From the NCBI RefSeq assembly GCF_000966265.1, contig NZ_LANF01000004.1, positions 86,648 to 150,647 of the forward strand: a stretch of DNA of 64,000 bases. The letters are read 5' to 3'. Each line of letters starts with the position of its first letter. Within the stretch, counting starts at the first letter, position 1. The notes under the pieces were generated by a model, which was not told the origin of the DNA, searched no databases, and saw only the letters and a program-made list of their open reading frames with translations. Both the position numbers and the translations under genes were made by a program. The stretch comes from Palaeococcus ferrophilus DSM 13482 (GTDB lineage Archaea; Methanobacteriota_B; Thermococci; Thermococcales; Thermococcaceae). Of this stretch, positions 1-9,784 are shown in pieces.

Positions 1-1
1 C

Positions 2-148
2 ATGGGGCAGAACATCTACCTCCAGGCGACGGCTCTGGGACTTGGTACGGTTGCTGTGGGTGCTTTTAGGGATGAAGAGGTACGGGAAGTGCTCAACGTT
101 CCGGGAGATCCGCTTTACATATTTCCCGTGGGAGTCCCCGCGGGGTAA
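2..148 (+). CDS. C-terminal end of a nitroreductase-family (SagB/ThcOx-like) oxidoreductase, partial
   Basis: Only the last 48 codons lie in the window, and the gene begins before base 1. The visible part reads MGQNIYLQATALGLGTVAVG and ends with FPVGVPAG before TAA. This matches the C-terminal FMN-binding part of nitroreductase-fold proteins, where the G-Q-N-(I/L)-x-L-x-A-x-A-x-G-L-G-T stretch precedes a closing P-V-G-x-P segment. The subfamily (SagB-type dehydrogenase or ordinary nitroreductase) is an inference. An AT-rich promoter for the next operon follows within 100 bases. Confidence 0.75.
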   Translation: MGQNIYLQATALGLGTVAVGAFRDEEVREVLNVPGDPLYIFPVGVPAG

Positions 149-241
149 TCACACTATTTTTGGTTCACAAAAGAAAATTATATAAACCTAATCCACAAAC
201 CTTATCATGTCGAAAGTCGAACTTAAATGGAGTGATGTCGC

Positions 242-1954
242 ATGGTGGAGTTTAGGGAAGACGTTTCTATAGTTTTGGGTGGTGCCGCAGGACAGGGCAT
301 CCAGACGGTCGAGGGAATCCTCACCTATGCCCTCAAGAAGTCCGGCTACCACGTCTACGCAAACAAGGAGTACATGTCCCGCGTCAGGGGCGGAATAAAC
401 ACCACGGAGATACGCGTTTCTTCGAGGCGCGTCAGGGCCTTCGTGAAGAGGATAGACATACTCGTGCCGTTCAAGAAGGGCACCCTAACCTGGGTGAAGG
501 AGAGGCTCGGCGAGAATACCGTTGTCCTCGGGGAGAAGGAAAACGTCGAGGAGGAGTTTTTGGACAAGGTCAACCTCGTTGAAGTCCCGCTCACCAAGAT
601 GGCCATGGAAGTCGGCAGTCAGCTCTACCTCAACACGACTGCGGCCGGCCTAATAGTCGGCCTCTTCCACGGCGACTTTGATGCTGTCGAGGAGTACATA
701 AGGAAGCGCTTTGGAAGCAAGGGCGAGAACGTCGTCCAGAAGAACATTGAAGCCGCCAAGAAGGGTTACGAGCTGGGCGTTAAGCTCTGCGAGGAAGGAA
801 CCATCGGGGTTGAAGTCCAGAAGGACGAGAGCGTTGGGGAAGAGGTTCTCCTCACCGGAACCGAGGCGGTGGGAATAGGCGCTCTTGCCGGCGGCATGAA
901 CTTCCTGAGCTTCTACCCGATGAGTCCATCAACGGGAGTCTCCACCTTTGCCGCCCAGCACGCGGAGGACTTCGAGATAGTGGTTGAGCAGGTTGAGGAC
1001 GAGATTTCAGCCATAAACATGGCACTCGGGGCGTGGTACGCTGGAGCGAGGGCGATGGTGAGCACCTCTGGGGGCGGCTTCGCATTAATGAGCGAGGCGA
1101 TAAGCTTAGCCGGAATGGCTGAGAACCCGGTGGTGGTCCATCTCGCCCAGAGGCCAGGACCGGCCACAGGTCTGCCGACGAGAACGATGCAGGGTGATTT
1201 GAACCTTGTGCTCTACGCGGGTCACGGCGACTTCCCGAGGATAATCCTTGCCCCGGGTAGCCTTGAGGAGGCGTTCTATCTCACGGCGGAGGCCTTCAAC
1301 TTGGCGGACAGGTACCAGGTTCCCGTGATAATACTCACGGATCAATACTTCGTTGACACCTACTACAACCTTCCGGCTCCGGACGTTGAGAAGGTCAAGT
1401 TCGAGCGCCACATAGTGGAGGCGAAGCCAGGCTATAGGAGGTACGAGCTCACCGAGGACGGAATCTCGCCGAGGGCTCTCCCTGGCTACGGTGAGGAGGT
1501 CGTGATTGCAAACGGTAACGAGCACGACGAGTGGGGAGACATAACCGAAGATGCCGAGCTCACGATAAAGATGCAGGAGAAGAGGGCCATTAAGAAGCTC
1601 GAGACGATAAAGAGGGACGCCCCACTGCCGAAGCTGATAGGAAGCGAGAACGCCAAATACCTCGTCATAGCGTGGGGTTCAACGCTCCACGTCGTTGAGG
1701 AGGCCTTTGAGAAGCTCGGGAGGGAAGATGTAGCGTTGCTCCACTTCAGCTGGGTCTACCCGCTCAACCCGAAGGTAAAGGAGTTCTTCGAGGGTAAGGT
1801 TCTCATTGACGTGGAGAACAACATCACCGGCCAGTTCGCGGAGCTTCTCAGGAAGGAGTTTGGAATTGGTGTCCATCACAGGATTCTGAAGTACGACGGG
1901 AGGCCGTTCTCGGTTGAAGAGGTTCTTGAGGGCCTCAAGGGGGTGATAGAATGA
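242..1954 (+). CDS. 2-oxoacid:ferredoxin oxidoreductase, fused gamma-alpha subunit
   Basis: 570 residues. Residues 1-190 resemble the gamma (POR/KOR catalytic) domain, with G-G-A-A-G-Q-G-I-Q at 13-21. Residues about 200-570 are the pyrimidine-binding alpha domain. The signature YPMSPST at about 225-231 matches the YPITPSS/T motif of two-subunit oxidoreductases that oxidise 2-oxoacids with CoA and reduce ferredoxin. It overlaps the beta gene by four bases (ATGA), so the two are translationally coupled. A TATA-like element (AATTATATAAACC, about 174-186) and GGAGTGAT before the ATG support this start. The substrate (pyruvate, 2-oxoglutarate or a broader range) cannot be told from sequence alone. 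Confidence 0.9.
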   Translation: MVEFREDVSIVLGGAAGQGIQTVEGILTYALKKSGYHVYANKEYMSRVRGGINTTEIRVSSRRVRAFVKRIDILVPFKKGTLTWVKERLGENTVVLGEKENVEEEFLDKVNLVEVPLTKMAMEVGSQLYLNTTAAGLIVGLFHGDFDAVEEYIRKRFGSKGENVVQKNIEAAKKGYELGVKLCEEGTIGVEVQKDESVGEEVLLTGTEAVGIGALAGGMNFLSFYPMSPSTGVSTFAAQHAEDFEIVVEQVEDEISAINMALGAWYAGARAMVSTSGGGFALMSEAISLAGMAENPVVVHLAQRPGPATGLPTRTMQGDLNLVLYAGHGDFPRIILAPGSLEEAFYLTAEAFNLADRYQVPVIILTDQYFVDTYYNLPAPDVEKVKFERHIVEAKPGYRRYELTEDGISPRALPGYGEEVVIANGNEHDEWGDITEDAELTIKMQEKRAIKKLETIKRDAPLPKLIGSENAKYLVIAWGSTLHVVEEAFEKLGREDVALLHFSWVYPLNPKVKEFFEGKVLIDVENNITGQFAELLRKEFGIGVHHRILKYDGRPFSVEEVLEGLKGVIE

Positions 1955-2835
1955 ACGTTCAGCTTCCAACGGGGAGGGAGCTCTTCGAGCCGAAGAGGCC
2001 GGGGAGTGAAGACGTCGCCTGGTGCCCGGGATGCGGCAACTTCGGCATAAGGAACATACTTATCTCGGCCCTAACAGAGCTCAACCTAAGGCCCAACCAG
2101 GTAGCGGTCATCAGCGGCATCGGACAGGCCGCAAAGATGCCCCACTACATCAACGCCAACGGCTATCACACGCTCCACGGGCGCTCGATACCGATAGCAA
2201 CCGGCGTAAAGGCCTCAAACCCAGAGCTTACGGTTATAGCGGAGGGTGGAGACGGCGATATGTATGCCGAGGGTGGAAACCACCTGCTCCACGCGATAAG
2301 GAGGAACCCGGACATAACGGTTCTAATCCACGACAACCAGGTTTACGGCCTTACCAAGGGACAGGCCTCGCCGACGACCATGAAGGGAATGAAGACCCCG
2401 ACCCAGCCGTGGGGAGTGTTTGAGGAGCCGTTTAATCCTCTCGCCCTGGCAATAGCCCTGGACGCTTCCTTCGTCGCGAGAACCTTTATGGGCTACTTCA
2501 AGGAGAGCGTTGAGATAATCAAGAAGGCCATCCAGCACAAAGGCCTGGCAATAGTGGACATTCTCCACCCGTGTGTGAGCTTCAACAAGGTTAACACCTA
2601 CGCATGGTACAGGGAGCACACCTACTGGATGGACGACCACGACCCCTACGACAGAGAGGCTGCCTTCAGGAGGGCAATCGAGAGTGACCCGATCCCGCTC
2701 GGGGTATTCTACATCAACGAGAAGCCTACCTTCGAGGAGATGGTTCCTGCATACAGGAAGGACAAGACCCCCCTCTGGAAGCGCGGGCCCAAACACGACC
2801 TCGTGGAGAAGTTCTTCGAGGAGAAGAAGCTCTGA
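1951..2835 (+). CDS. 2-oxoacid:ferredoxin oxidoreductase, beta subunit
   Basis: 294 residues, partner of the upstream gamma-alpha subunit. The N-terminal WCPGCGNFG supplies part of the cysteine set for the 4Fe-4S cluster. The thiamine diphosphate/Mg motif is seen as [14 protein letters not shown] followed by the [15 protein letters not shown] run typical of OFOR beta chains. A third cysteine region is [12 protein letters not shown]. Length and order match two-subunit archaeal enzymes. The cytoplasmic complex would feed reduced ferredoxin to the membrane hydrogenase or related systems, which are not in this window. Confidence 0.92.
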   Translation: MNVQLPTGRELFEPKRPGSEDVAWCPGCGNFGIRNILISALTELNLRPNQVAVISGIGQAAKMPHYINANGYHTLHGRSIPIATGVKASNPELTVIAEGGDGDMYAEGGNHLLHAIRRNPDITVLIHDNQVYGLTKGQASPTTMKGMKTPTQPWGVFEEPFNPLALAIALDASFVARTFMGYFKESVEIIKKAIQHKGLAIVDILHPCVSFNKVNTYAWYREHTYWMDDHDPYDREAAFRRAIESDPIPLGVFYINEKPTFEEMVPAYRKDKTPLWKRGPKHDLVEKFFEEKKL

Positions 2836-2903
2836 GGGGCCTTAGGAGGTTTTCTTCTTTCACTTTGTTTCTGCAATTGAAAACCAATTTGGAGTGTGAT
2901 CGC

Positions 2904-3350
2904 ATGAAAGTTGGTGAAAAGGCGCCGGATTTCGTCCTCAAGGACCAGAACGGTGAGGAGTTCAAGCTCAGCGACTTCCGGGGGAAGAAGGTTCTCCTAT
3001 CATTCCATCCACTGGCATGGACTTCGGTCTGCGAGAAGCAGATGAAGGCCTTGGAGGAGAACTACGAGCGCTTTGAGGAGCTGAACGTCGTCCCGGTCGG
3101 GATAAGCGTTGACCCAGTGCCGAGCAAGAAGGCATGGGCCGAGCACATGGGGCTGAAGAAGCTGAGGATTCTGAGCGACTTCTGGCCGCATGGAGCCGTG
3201 GCAAAGCTCTACGGCCTCTTCAGAGAGGACGGGGGCTTCTCCGAGAGGGCAAACGTACTGGTGGACGGGGAGGGGAAGGTAGCCTTCCTCAAGGTCTACC
3301 CGATAAGCGAGCTCCCTGACTTGGAGGAGATTTTCGGGTTCCTCGAGTGA
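2904..3350 (+). CDS. 1-Cys peroxiredoxin (Bcp/AhpE-like)
   Basis: 148 residues with a thioredoxin fold. The single cysteine, Cys43 in AWTSVCEKQ, takes the place of the peroxidatic Cys in the PxxxTxxC motif. No resolving cysteine exists, so recycling must use an external thiol or protein. The start at 2904 is chosen because GGAGTG precedes it, and the in-frame ATG further upstream adds residues unlike the family. It opens a run of oxygen-defence genes (flavodiiron protein, ferritin-like proteins, NADH:rubredoxin reductase), supporting a role in reducing hydrogen peroxide or organic peroxides in the cytoplasm. Confidence 0.88.
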   Translation: MKVGEKAPDFVLKDQNGEEFKLSDFRGKKVLLSFHPLAWTSVCEKQMKALEENYERFEELNVVPVGISVDPVPSKKAWAEHMGLKKLRILSDFWPHGAVAKLYGLFREDGGFSERANVLVDGEGKVAFLKVYPISELPDLEEIFGFLE

Positions 3351-3464
3351 TTTTCTTTTTAAAATGTTGATACGCCGGGGAAGGAATGAAACAACTTCGT
3401 CCACAACCTTTGGTTTAGAGAAAGCTTTTTTATGTTCCCGCACCAAATAGGTTCGGTGATGAAA

Positions 3465-4694
3465 ATGCCGAAGGTACGAGTCGAAAAGATATGCTCCGAA
3501 CCGGAGCTGTACATAATTAGGGTGGACGATGACCGCATAGGCTACTTCGAGGCCACCTGGGACATCCCGGAGGGGATAACATACAACGCCTACATTATGA
3601 AGCTCGACGGTGCCGTGGTTCTCTTCGATGTCAGCAAGAAGGAGTACACCGACCTCTTCATGGAAGGCCTCAGGAAGGTCGTTGACCCGAAGGAGATAAC
3701 CCACATCGTGGTGCACCATACGGAGCCGGACCACACAGGCACGCTTCCGAAGCTCCTTGAGGAGAACGGCTACAGGGCCCAGCTGATTGGGACAAACTTT
3801 GCGAAGAGGTTCCTCGAAGGATTCTACGGGGAGAAGGTCGTGGAGAACTTCTATACGGTCAAAGACGGCGAGGAGATGAAAATCGGCGGTAGGACGTTCC
3901 GCTTCATAGCAGTTCCATGGCTTCACTGGCCGGACACAATGATAACCTACGTGGTGGAGGACAAGTTCATCTTCGGCTGCGATGCGGGCGGCGGCTACGG
4001 AATTCCCGAAACGATAGACGACAGCGATGAGGAGGTAGTTGAAAAGTACCTTCCCCACGTCACCAAGTACATCGTTACCGTCATCGGGCACTACCACAAG
4101 TACATAGTCCAGAACATAAACAAGCTGAAGAGCTTGGGGATAGTTGAAAGCGCCAGGATGATCCTCCCTGGACACGGACTGGTTTGGAGAAAGGATCCCC
4201 TGAGAATATTTGAGCACTACGAGCGCGTTGGGGCCGGGACACCCACAAAGGACAAGGTTCTCGTGATATACGACTCCATGTACGGCTTCGTTGAGAAGAG
4301 GATGGAGGTCATCATAGACGAGCTCAAGAAGCACTCCAAGAAGCCCGTTGTCTACCGCTTCACGGACAAAGAAGCACCGGCCGTCAGCGACATCCTGGGG
4401 GAGGTTCCGGACAGCGAGGCGCTGGTGATAGGTGCCTCAACCTACGAGGCGGACATCCACCCGAGGGTGCGCTACACGCTCTTCGAGATACTCGACAAGG
4501 CCAACTACGAGAAGCCGGTTCTGGTTGTGGGGGCCTTTGGATGGGGTGGCGTTGCCGGCAAGAAGATTGAAACGCTCATATCAAGGAGCAAGTTCGACCT
4601 CGTGGACACAGTCGAGAGCAGGGGGATGATGTCCGAGGAAGACGAAGAGAAGCTTAGGGAGGGTGTTAGGAAACTCATCCAGTGGATTTCCTGA
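3465..4694 (+). CDS. fprA: Flavodiiron protein (FprA-type A flavoprotein, oxygen reductase)
   Basis: 409 residues from MPKVRVEK. Residues 1-260 form a metallo-beta-lactamase-like diiron domain. The ligands H-x-E-x-D-H are seen in HHTEPDHTG (84-92), with further ligands in PWLHWPDTM, GCDAGGGYG and LPGHGLVW. The rest is a flavodoxin domain (VIYDSMYGFVEKRM). The family reduces O2 to water, or NO to N2O, with electrons from rubredoxin. GGTGATGAAA just before the ATG at 3465 supports this start; the ATG at 3459 is the alternative. A TATA-like GCTTTTTTATG lies near 3424-3434. The electron donor chain is likely completed by the NADH:rubredoxin oxidoreductase two genes on, but no rubredoxin gene is seen nearby. 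Confidence 0.93.
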   Translation: MPKVRVEKICSEPELYIIRVDDDRIGYFEATWDIPEGITYNAYIMKLDGAVVLFDVSKKEYTDLFMEGLRKVVDPKEITHIVVHHTEPDHTGTLPKLLEENGYRAQLIGTNFAKRFLEGFYGEKVVENFYTVKDGEEMKIGGRTFRFIAVPWLHWPDTMITYVVEDKFIFGCDAGGGYGIPETIDDSDEEVVEKYLPHVTKYIVTVIGHYHKYIVQNINKLKSLGIVESARMILPGHGLVWRKDPLRIFEHYERVGAGTPTKDKVLVIYDSMYGFVEKRMEVIIDELKKHSKKPVVYRFTDKEAPAVSDILGEVPDSEALVIGASTYEADIHPRVRYTLFEILDKANYEKPVLVVGAFGWGGVAGKKIETLISRSKFDLVDTVESRGMMSEEDEEKLREGVRKLIQWIS

Positions 4695-4770
4695 GTCTCT
4701 CAGTCGTTTATTTTGCATTTTATCAACCCTTAAATAGTTTGAAGGAGAGATTATCTATGGTGATGTCTTT

Positions 4771-5316
4771 ATGAACGAGAAGGATATCGTTGAGCGGGTC
4801 TCAAAGCTCTCCCCGAAGGAGATTCTGGGCTACGCCATCGCCTCGGAGGAAGGGGCCAGGGAGTTCTACGAGAGCCTCTCATCCAAACTCGGGGAACTCT
4901 TGGGCGACTTTTTTAGAGACCTCGCCAGAGCAGAGGAGAGCCACAGGAAAATCCTTCTGACCCTCCATGAAAAGCTCTTTGGGGATACCAACTACAGCGT
5001 CCCCGAGGGCATTCCCCTCGCCGAGAGAGCCGTGGAGGTCGAGACTGTCGCCAACCTCATTGAGGCCATGGAGGTCGCACTCCTCAACGAGAAGACCGCA
5101 GAGAGAATTTACACCCACCTCGCCGAGGCCCTGCCCGACCACAGAGGCATTCTCCTGCTCCTCGCGGCCCAGGAAGAGGCTCACTACGCATCCATAAAGA
5201 GCCACAGGGAATACCTCGAGGGGCTGAGAGAGGGCGAGCCTGACTACGTGGAGGCCCCCGTTGACTACATCAACAGCCAGCTTGAGATGTACATCAACCC
5301 GAGAGGAAGGTTATGA
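4771..5316 (+). CDS. Ferritin-like (rubrerythrin-domain) protein 1
   Basis: 181 residues, two repeats of a helix pair. The first carries E-E-G-A-R-E-F-Y and later A-E-E-S-H (ExxH). The second carries [10 protein letters not shown] and Q-E-E-A-H-Y (ExxH). This is the full set of Glu and His expected for a diiron four-helix bundle. There is no C-terminal rubredoxin domain, unlike classical rubrerythrin. It has its own promoter (TTAAATAG near 4731) and GTGATG before the ATG, and the reductase gene follows 10 bases after its stop. A peroxide-reducing or iron-oxidising role is inferred from the family. Confidence 0.85.
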   Translation: MNEKDIVERVSKLSPKEILGYAIASEEGAREFYESLSSKLGELLGDFFRDLARAEESHRKILLTLHEKLFGDTNYSVPEGIPLAERAVEVETVANLIEAMEVALLNEKTAERIYTHLAEALPDHRGILLLLAAQEEAHYASIKSHREYLEGLREGEPDYVEAPVDYINSQLEMYINPRGRL

Positions 5317-5326
5317 GGTGGATAGG

Positions 5327-6418
5327 TTGAGGGTAGTAATCGTGGGGGATGGACCCGGGGGAGTTGAGCTCGCGGGCCGGCTCGCGGGGGAGTGGGACGT
5401 CACGGTGGTGGATAGGGAAACCCTTCCCCACTACACCAAGCCGATGTTAAGCCACTACATAGCCGGATTTGTGAGGCGGGAAAAGCTCTTTCCCCACGGT
5501 CTGGACTGGTACGAGAAGAAGGGTATTGACCTGCGCCTTGGAATCGAGGCAAAGCTCATTGACCGGGCCAGAAAAGTTCTCCTGACCGATGGGGGCGAGG
5601 TATCCTACGACGTCCTCGTTCTCGCCACGGGGGCAAAACCGAGGGAGCCAACGGTGGAGGGGAGGGAGCACATCCTCACACTCAGAACAATTTGGGACGC
5701 CGAGAAAATCAAAGCCGCCATTGAGGAAGAGGGCGGGGCGGTGATAATCGGGGGAGGCTTCATAGGCCTTGAGCTCGCCGGGAACCTCGCGAAAGCCGGT
5801 TACGATGTGCATCTCGTTCACCGGAGTGGAACCCTCCTCCACCTCGACGAAGAGCTGAGCGGCATGATAAAGGGAAGACTCGAGGAGGCGGGGGTGACCT
5901 TCCACCTGAACGCCGACCTCTTAAAGGCAGACGCGGAGGGGATTACCACAACCAAGGGCTACATCCCCGGAAAGCCGAAGGTGTGCGCGATAGGCATAGT
6001 TCCCAACGTGGAAATCGCAAGGAAGAGCGGAATCCACGTCGGGAGGGGGATTCTAATAGACGAGGGCTTCAGAACGTCAGCGAAGGACGTCTATGCCATA
6101 GGGGACTGCGCGGAGTACAACGGAATAATCTGCGGGACGGCGAAGGGGGCCGCGGCCCATGCGAGGGTTCTGGCGAACCTGCTCCTCGGAAAAGAGGATC
6201 GCTACGACTTTGAATTCCGTTCAACCCTCTTCAAGTTCGGGGACCTTCCGCTGGCAATAATCGGAAACACACGTGGGGAGGGCCACTGGCTGGAGGAGGG
6301 CGTTAAGGTCTTCACGGAGGGCGAAAGGGTAACCGGCGCGGTGATAATAGGGGATGCCCGGAAGGCGTTTTCCCTCGAGAGGAGGATAAAGGAAGGAGTT
6401 TCCCTCCGGGAACTCTGA
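5327..6418 (+). CDS. NADH:rubredoxin oxidoreductase (NROR)
   Basis: 363 residues starting at TTG 5327, chosen because GAGGTG lies six bases before it and the product then begins [12 protein letters not shown]. This is the FAD-binding GxGxxG fold at the extreme N-terminus, as in the Pyrococcus furiosus enzyme. The second dinucleotide motif [13 protein letters not shown] (NADH) is mid-protein, followed by [10 protein letters not shown] (FAD). Recall of the P. furiosus sequence gives close agreement throughout, including the [11 protein letters not shown] segment. It passes electrons from NAD(P)H to rubredoxin, which serves superoxide reductase, rubrerythrin and flavodiiron protein. It follows ferritin-like protein 1 by 10 bases, implying cotranscription. 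Confidence 0.92.
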   Translation: MRVVIVGDGPGGVELAGRLAGEWDVTVVDRETLPHYTKPMLSHYIAGFVRREKLFPHGLDWYEKKGIDLRLGIEAKLIDRARKVLLTDGGEVSYDVLVLATGAKPREPTVEGREHILTLRTIWDAEKIKAAIEEEGGAVIIGGGFIGLELAGNLAKAGYDVHLVHRSGTLLHLDEELSGMIKGRLEEAGVTFHLNADLLKADAEGITTTKGYIPGKPKVCAIGIVPNVEIARKSGIHVGRGILIDEGFRTSAKDVYAIGDCAEYNGIICGTAKGAAAHARVLANLLLGKEDRYDFEFRSTLFKFGDLPLAIIGNTRGEGHWLEEGVKVFTEGERVTGAVIIGDARKAFSLERRIKEGVSLREL

Positions 6419-6472
6419 GAAGTGCCAAACGTTAATATAGATATGAAGCAATTATGTATTGGGGGGTTTGGT

Positions 6473-6997
6473 ATGGTTCCGGAAGAAGTTGTCGAGGGGC
6501 TTCCCCTCGAAAAGATAAAGGACTTCTCGCTTGAGGAGCTCCTTGGAATGGCCATCAAGGCCGAGATAGGTGCCAGGGAGTTCTACGAGAGCCTCGCCGA
6601 GAGGATTGAAGTGGAAACCCTTAAGGACAAGATAGAATGGCTTGCAAAGGAGGAGGGCAAGCACGAGGCCCTGCTGAGAAGGGTCTACGCCTCGATGTTC
6701 CCCGGGAAGGAGATCGTCTTCCCAAAGGAGCACATAGGGCCGGAGCTAAAGCCCGTTGCCAAGGAGCTTCACGGTGCCCAAGACCTCATAGACCTCATCC
6801 GCTGGGCTATGAAGGCGGAGGAGATAGCCGCGGCCTTCTACGAGGAGATAGAGAGTATGGTCGAGACGGAGGACAGAAAGAGGCTCATGCGCTACCTCAG
6901 CGACATGGAGAGGGGGCATTACTACACCCTAAAAGCCGAGTACGAGCTCCTCCTCGACTGGGAGATGTACAGCCAGATGATGCACATGGGGCCGTGA
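6473..6997 (+). CDS. Ferritin-like (rubrerythrin-domain) protein 2
   Basis: 174 residues from the ATG at 6473, preceded by a GGGGGGT run. It has two helical repeats with diiron ligands: [10 protein letters not shown] and E-E-G-K-H-E in the first, [10 protein letters not shown] and D-M-E-R-G-H-Y in the second. The C-terminus continues with a tyrosine-rich [18 protein letters not shown] tail that parallels the tails of ferritin-like proteins 4 and 5 in this window. No rubredoxin domain is present. T-rich DNA at about 7013-7020 may end transcription. Confidence 0.85.
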   Translation: MVPEEVVEGLPLEKIKDFSLEELLGMAIKAEIGAREFYESLAERIEVETLKDKIEWLAKEEGKHEALLRRVYASMFPGKEIVFPKEHIGPELKPVAKELHGAQDLIDLIRWAMKAEEIAAAFYEEIESMVETEDRKRLMRYLSDMERGHYYTLKAEYELLLDWEMYSQMMHMGP

Positions 6998-7122
6998 GGG
7001 CTTCACACCACTTTCTTTTTCTGATTCAGAAAATCAGGAAGGCAAGTTTGGAATTCACACCTAAATCATCCTTTTCGAAAACCTTATTAGGGTATCTGAA
7101 CAAATTAAGGTGGTGTTTGAGG

Positions 7123-8025
7123 ATGCGTAAGTTTGGTGCGGTTTTGTTGACTTTAATAATGGCTCTCGCCTTTGTGAGCGGCTGTATAAGCCAGAATGAA
7201 GGAGTCCCCACCATCGTTATCGGCTCAAAGCCCTTCAACGAGCAGTACATAGTTGCCCACATGATAGCCCTCCTCCTCGAGGAAAACGGCTTCAAGGCTG
7301 AGGTCAAGGAAGGCCTCGGCGGAACCCTCGTCAACTACGAGGCGCTAAAGCGGGGCCAGATAACGCTATACGTCGAGTACACCGGAACGGCATACAACAA
7401 CATCCTCAAGCTCGAACCCCCTGCGAAGTGGGACCCCGACTACGTCTACGAGAAGAGTAAGGAGGAGCTCCTCAAGCGCGATGGAATATTAACCCTCGTA
7501 AAGCTTGGCTTCCGCGATGACTACGCGATAGCCGTAAAGAAGGACTTCGCGGAGAAAAACAACCTGAAAACGCTGAGCGACCTAGCACCCTACGCCTCGA
7601 AGATGACCCTGGGGACAGACCCAGAGTTCGCGACGAGGCCCGACGGTCTGCCCAGGATAAAGGAGGTCTACGGCTTCACCTTTGGAGAGGTCAAGCAGAT
7701 GGAGCCGACGCTCATGTACACGGCAATAAAGAACGGCGAGGTTGATGCCATCTCCGCCTACACCACCGATGCGAGGGTTGACCTCTTCGGGCTGAAAATC
7801 CTGGAGGACGACAAAGGGGCCCTTCCGCCCTACGACGCGGTAATACTGATCCGGAAGGACTTCGCTGACCAGCATCCTGAGGTCGTTGAGGTTCTCAAGA
7901 AGCTCGAGGGGCTCATTGACACGGACACGATGCGCGCTCTAAACTACCAGTACGACGTGGAGAAGAAGGACGCGAGGGACATAGCGAGGGAGTTTTTAAT
8001 CGAAAAGGGTCTCATCAAGGGCTGA
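7123..8025 (+). CDS. Glycine betaine/choline-type ABC transporter substrate-binding lipoprotein (OpuBC/ProX-like)
   Basis: 300 residues. The N-terminal signal ends in a lipobox (AFVSGCIS), so the mature protein should be lipid-anchored outside the membrane. The motif [17 protein letters not shown] and the [11 protein letters not shown] segment are typical of the OpuAC/ProX family, which binds quaternary ammonium compounds. AGGTGGTG seven bases before the ATG supports the start. It heads a five-gene operon with the ATPase, two permeases and a second binding protein. Family knowledge suggests osmoprotectant or choline uptake; the true ligand is not known. Confidence 0.9.
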   Translation: MRKFGAVLLTLIMALAFVSGCISQNEGVPTIVIGSKPFNEQYIVAHMIALLLEENGFKAEVKEGLGGTLVNYEALKRGQITLYVEYTGTAYNNILKLEPPAKWDPDYVYEKSKEELLKRDGILTLVKLGFRDDYAIAVKKDFAEKNNLKTLSDLAPYASKMTLGTDPEFATRPDGLPRIKEVYGFTFGEVKQMEPTLMYTAIKNGEVDAISAYTTDARVDLFGLKILEDDKGALPPYDAVILIRKDFADQHPEVVEVLKKLEGLIDTDTMRALNYQYDVEKKDARDIAREFLIEKGLIKG

Positions 8026-8050
8026 CTTCCTTTTTATTTTGGTGATGGGG

Positions 8051-9145
8051 ATGCTCTTCAACAGGATTGATAGTATTGAGCTCAGGGGCGTCACGAAGCG
8101 CTATGGAAGCTTTGTGGCCGTTGACCACGTTGACCTCGAGGTTATCGGCGGGGAGCTTCTTATACTCATAGGGCCGAGCGGCTCGGGAAAAACCACCCTT
8201 CTGAGGACCGTAAACCGCCTCGTGGAGCCCGACGAGGGCGATATTTTTATCAACGGACGAAACGTCAGGGAGTTTGACGTTGTTAAGCTGAGGCGGAGCA
8301 TCGGCTACGTCATCCAGCAGATAGGCCTCTTCCCGCACATGACCGTTAAAGAGAACATCTCCCTCCTGATGAGACTCGAGGGCTGGGGTGAGGAAGAAAT
8401 AGAAAAGCGGGTCGGCGAGCTTTTGGACTTGGTAGCCCTCCCGCGGGAGTTCTCGGAGAGGTACCCCCACCAGCTCTCCGGCGGCCAGCAGCAGAGGGTA
8501 GGCCTCGCAAGGGCCTTGGCTTTAAACCCTCCCCTCCTCCTCATGGACGAGCCTTTTGGGGCTTTGGACCCCATTTTGAGAAAGCAGCTCCAGGAGGAGT
8601 TCGCGAGGATAAAGGAGACCCTCGGGAGGACGATAATATTCGTTACCCACGACATAGAGGAGGCCTTCAGGCTTGGGGATAGAATAGCGATAATGAGGAA
8701 CGGAAGGCTCGTTCAGGTTGGCTATCCCGATGAGCTCGTTCTGAACCCGGCCGATGAGTTCGTCGCTAAGTTAGTCAACGCGGACAAGAAGTTCAAACAC
8801 CTTGACACGCTGAAGGTAAGGGACATAATGATAGACGTTGGCCCCTACATAACCGAAGCGGAGAACGTTGAAGCCGTTCTGAGATGGATGAGGGAGAACG
8901 ACCGTGAGTTCGCGGTTCTGACAAAAAACGGTGCCCTTATTGGAACGGTGACTCTAAGTTCACTCCTCAAAGCGGGAACCCTTGAGGAGGCGATTGACAA
9001 ACCTTTGACGCTTTTACCGGACGATTCCCTCGCCTCGGCACTCTCGGAGATGAAGGGCAAAGGAGAGTTCATGGCGCTCGTGGTGGAGGGGGAGAGGCCG
9101 GTGGGCGTTTTGCTCGCCAGCGAAGCCCTGCTGAGGCTTGTGTGA
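8051..9145 (+). CDS. Osmoprotectant-type ABC transporter ATP-binding protein with C-terminal CBS region (OpuBA-like)
   Basis: 364 residues. Walker A GPSGSGKTT, Q-loop VIQQIGLFPHMT, signature LSGGQQQR and Walker B LLLMDEPFGALDP are all intact. The last ~110 residues are a CBS-type regulatory segment (VRDIMIDVGPYI onward), as in OpuA-type ATPases where it senses ionic strength or nucleotides. GGTGATGGGG before ATG 8051 supports the start; ATG 8045 is an alternative. It energises the two permeases encoded directly downstream. Confidence 0.92.
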   Translation: MLFNRIDSIELRGVTKRYGSFVAVDHVDLEVIGGELLILIGPSGSGKTTLLRTVNRLVEPDEGDIFINGRNVREFDVVKLRRSIGYVIQQIGLFPHMTVKENISLLMRLEGWGEEEIEKRVGELLDLVALPREFSERYPHQLSGGQQQRVGLARALALNPPLLLMDEPFGALDPILRKQLQEEFARIKETLGRTIIFVTHDIEEAFRLGDRIAIMRNGRLVQVGYPDELVLNPADEFVAKLVNADKKFKHLDTLKVRDIMIDVGPYITEAENVEAVLRWMRENDREFAVLTKNGALIGTVTLSSLLKAGTLEEAIDKPLTLLPDDSLASALSEMKGKGEFMALVVEGERPVGVLLASEALLRLV

Positions 9146-9154
9146 GGTGTTCCC

Positions 9155-9784
9155 ATGGATATTCTCTGGGTCTGGGAGAGCCAGAATCTCACCCAAAGGA
9201 CGCTTGAGCACCTCCGCATGTTCGGGATAGCCCTGGCCTTATCAATCATTATCGGCGTTCTCCTCGGTCTCTACCTCTACAGGCGGCCAAAGTTAGCACC
9301 CCTTGCATTCAACGTCCTAAACATCCTGGAGACGGTGCCAACGCTCGCGCTCCTCGTCCTCCTCCTTCCCCTTCTCGGCCTCGGGGAGAAGCCGACGATA
9401 GCGGCCTCGGTCATCTACTCCATCCTCCCCATAGCGAGGAACACCTACACCGGGCTGACGAGCGTTGAGAGGAGCTACATTGAGGTGGCCGAGGCGATAG
9501 GCCTCAACGAGCGGGAGATTCTCTTGAGGGTGCGCCTCCCTCTGGCTTTGCCGCTCATAGCCGCGGGAATAAGGATAGCCGTCGTTTTTACCATGGGCGT
9601 CGTTACCCTCGGCGGCCTTATAGCGGCCGGCGGGCTCGGGGCACCGCTCCAGACGGGCATACACCTCTACAACAGGAACATAATAATCGTCACCGGCCTG
9701 TGGGTTGGGGTTTTGGCTCTCATCCTCGACGGGGTCGCCGCGATGGTTGAGAAATACCTGAGGGGTCGTTATGGTAGGCGTTGA
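9155..9784 (+). CDS. Osmoprotectant-type ABC transporter permease (OpuBB-like), first
   Basis: 209 residues with about five or six membrane helices. It carries the permease EAA-like loop E-V-A-E-A-I-G-L-N-E-R-E-I-L-L-R-V-R-L-P that contacts the ATPase, and the LETVPTLALL and GAPLQTGI segments of the betaine/choline permease family. It overlaps the next permease by 14 bases in another frame, so the two are probably coupled in translation and form a heterodimer. Confidence 0.9.
   Translation: MDILWVWESQNLTQRTLEHLRMFGIALALSIIIGVLLGLYLYRRPKLAPLAFNVLNILETVPTLALLVLLLPLLGLGEKPTIAASVIYSILPIARNTYTGLTSVERSYIEVAEAIGLNEREILLRVRLPLALPLIAAGIRIAVVFTMGVVTLGGLIAAGGLGAPLQTGIHLYNRNIIIVTGLWVGVLALILDGVAAMVEKYLRGRYGRR

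Noticed and set aside
3000..4334. A 444-codon open frame on the reverse strand across the peroxiredoxin and flavodiiron genes
   Set aside because: It lies antisense to two clear genes, lacks any domain, and its long length follows from GC-rich third positions of the real genes.
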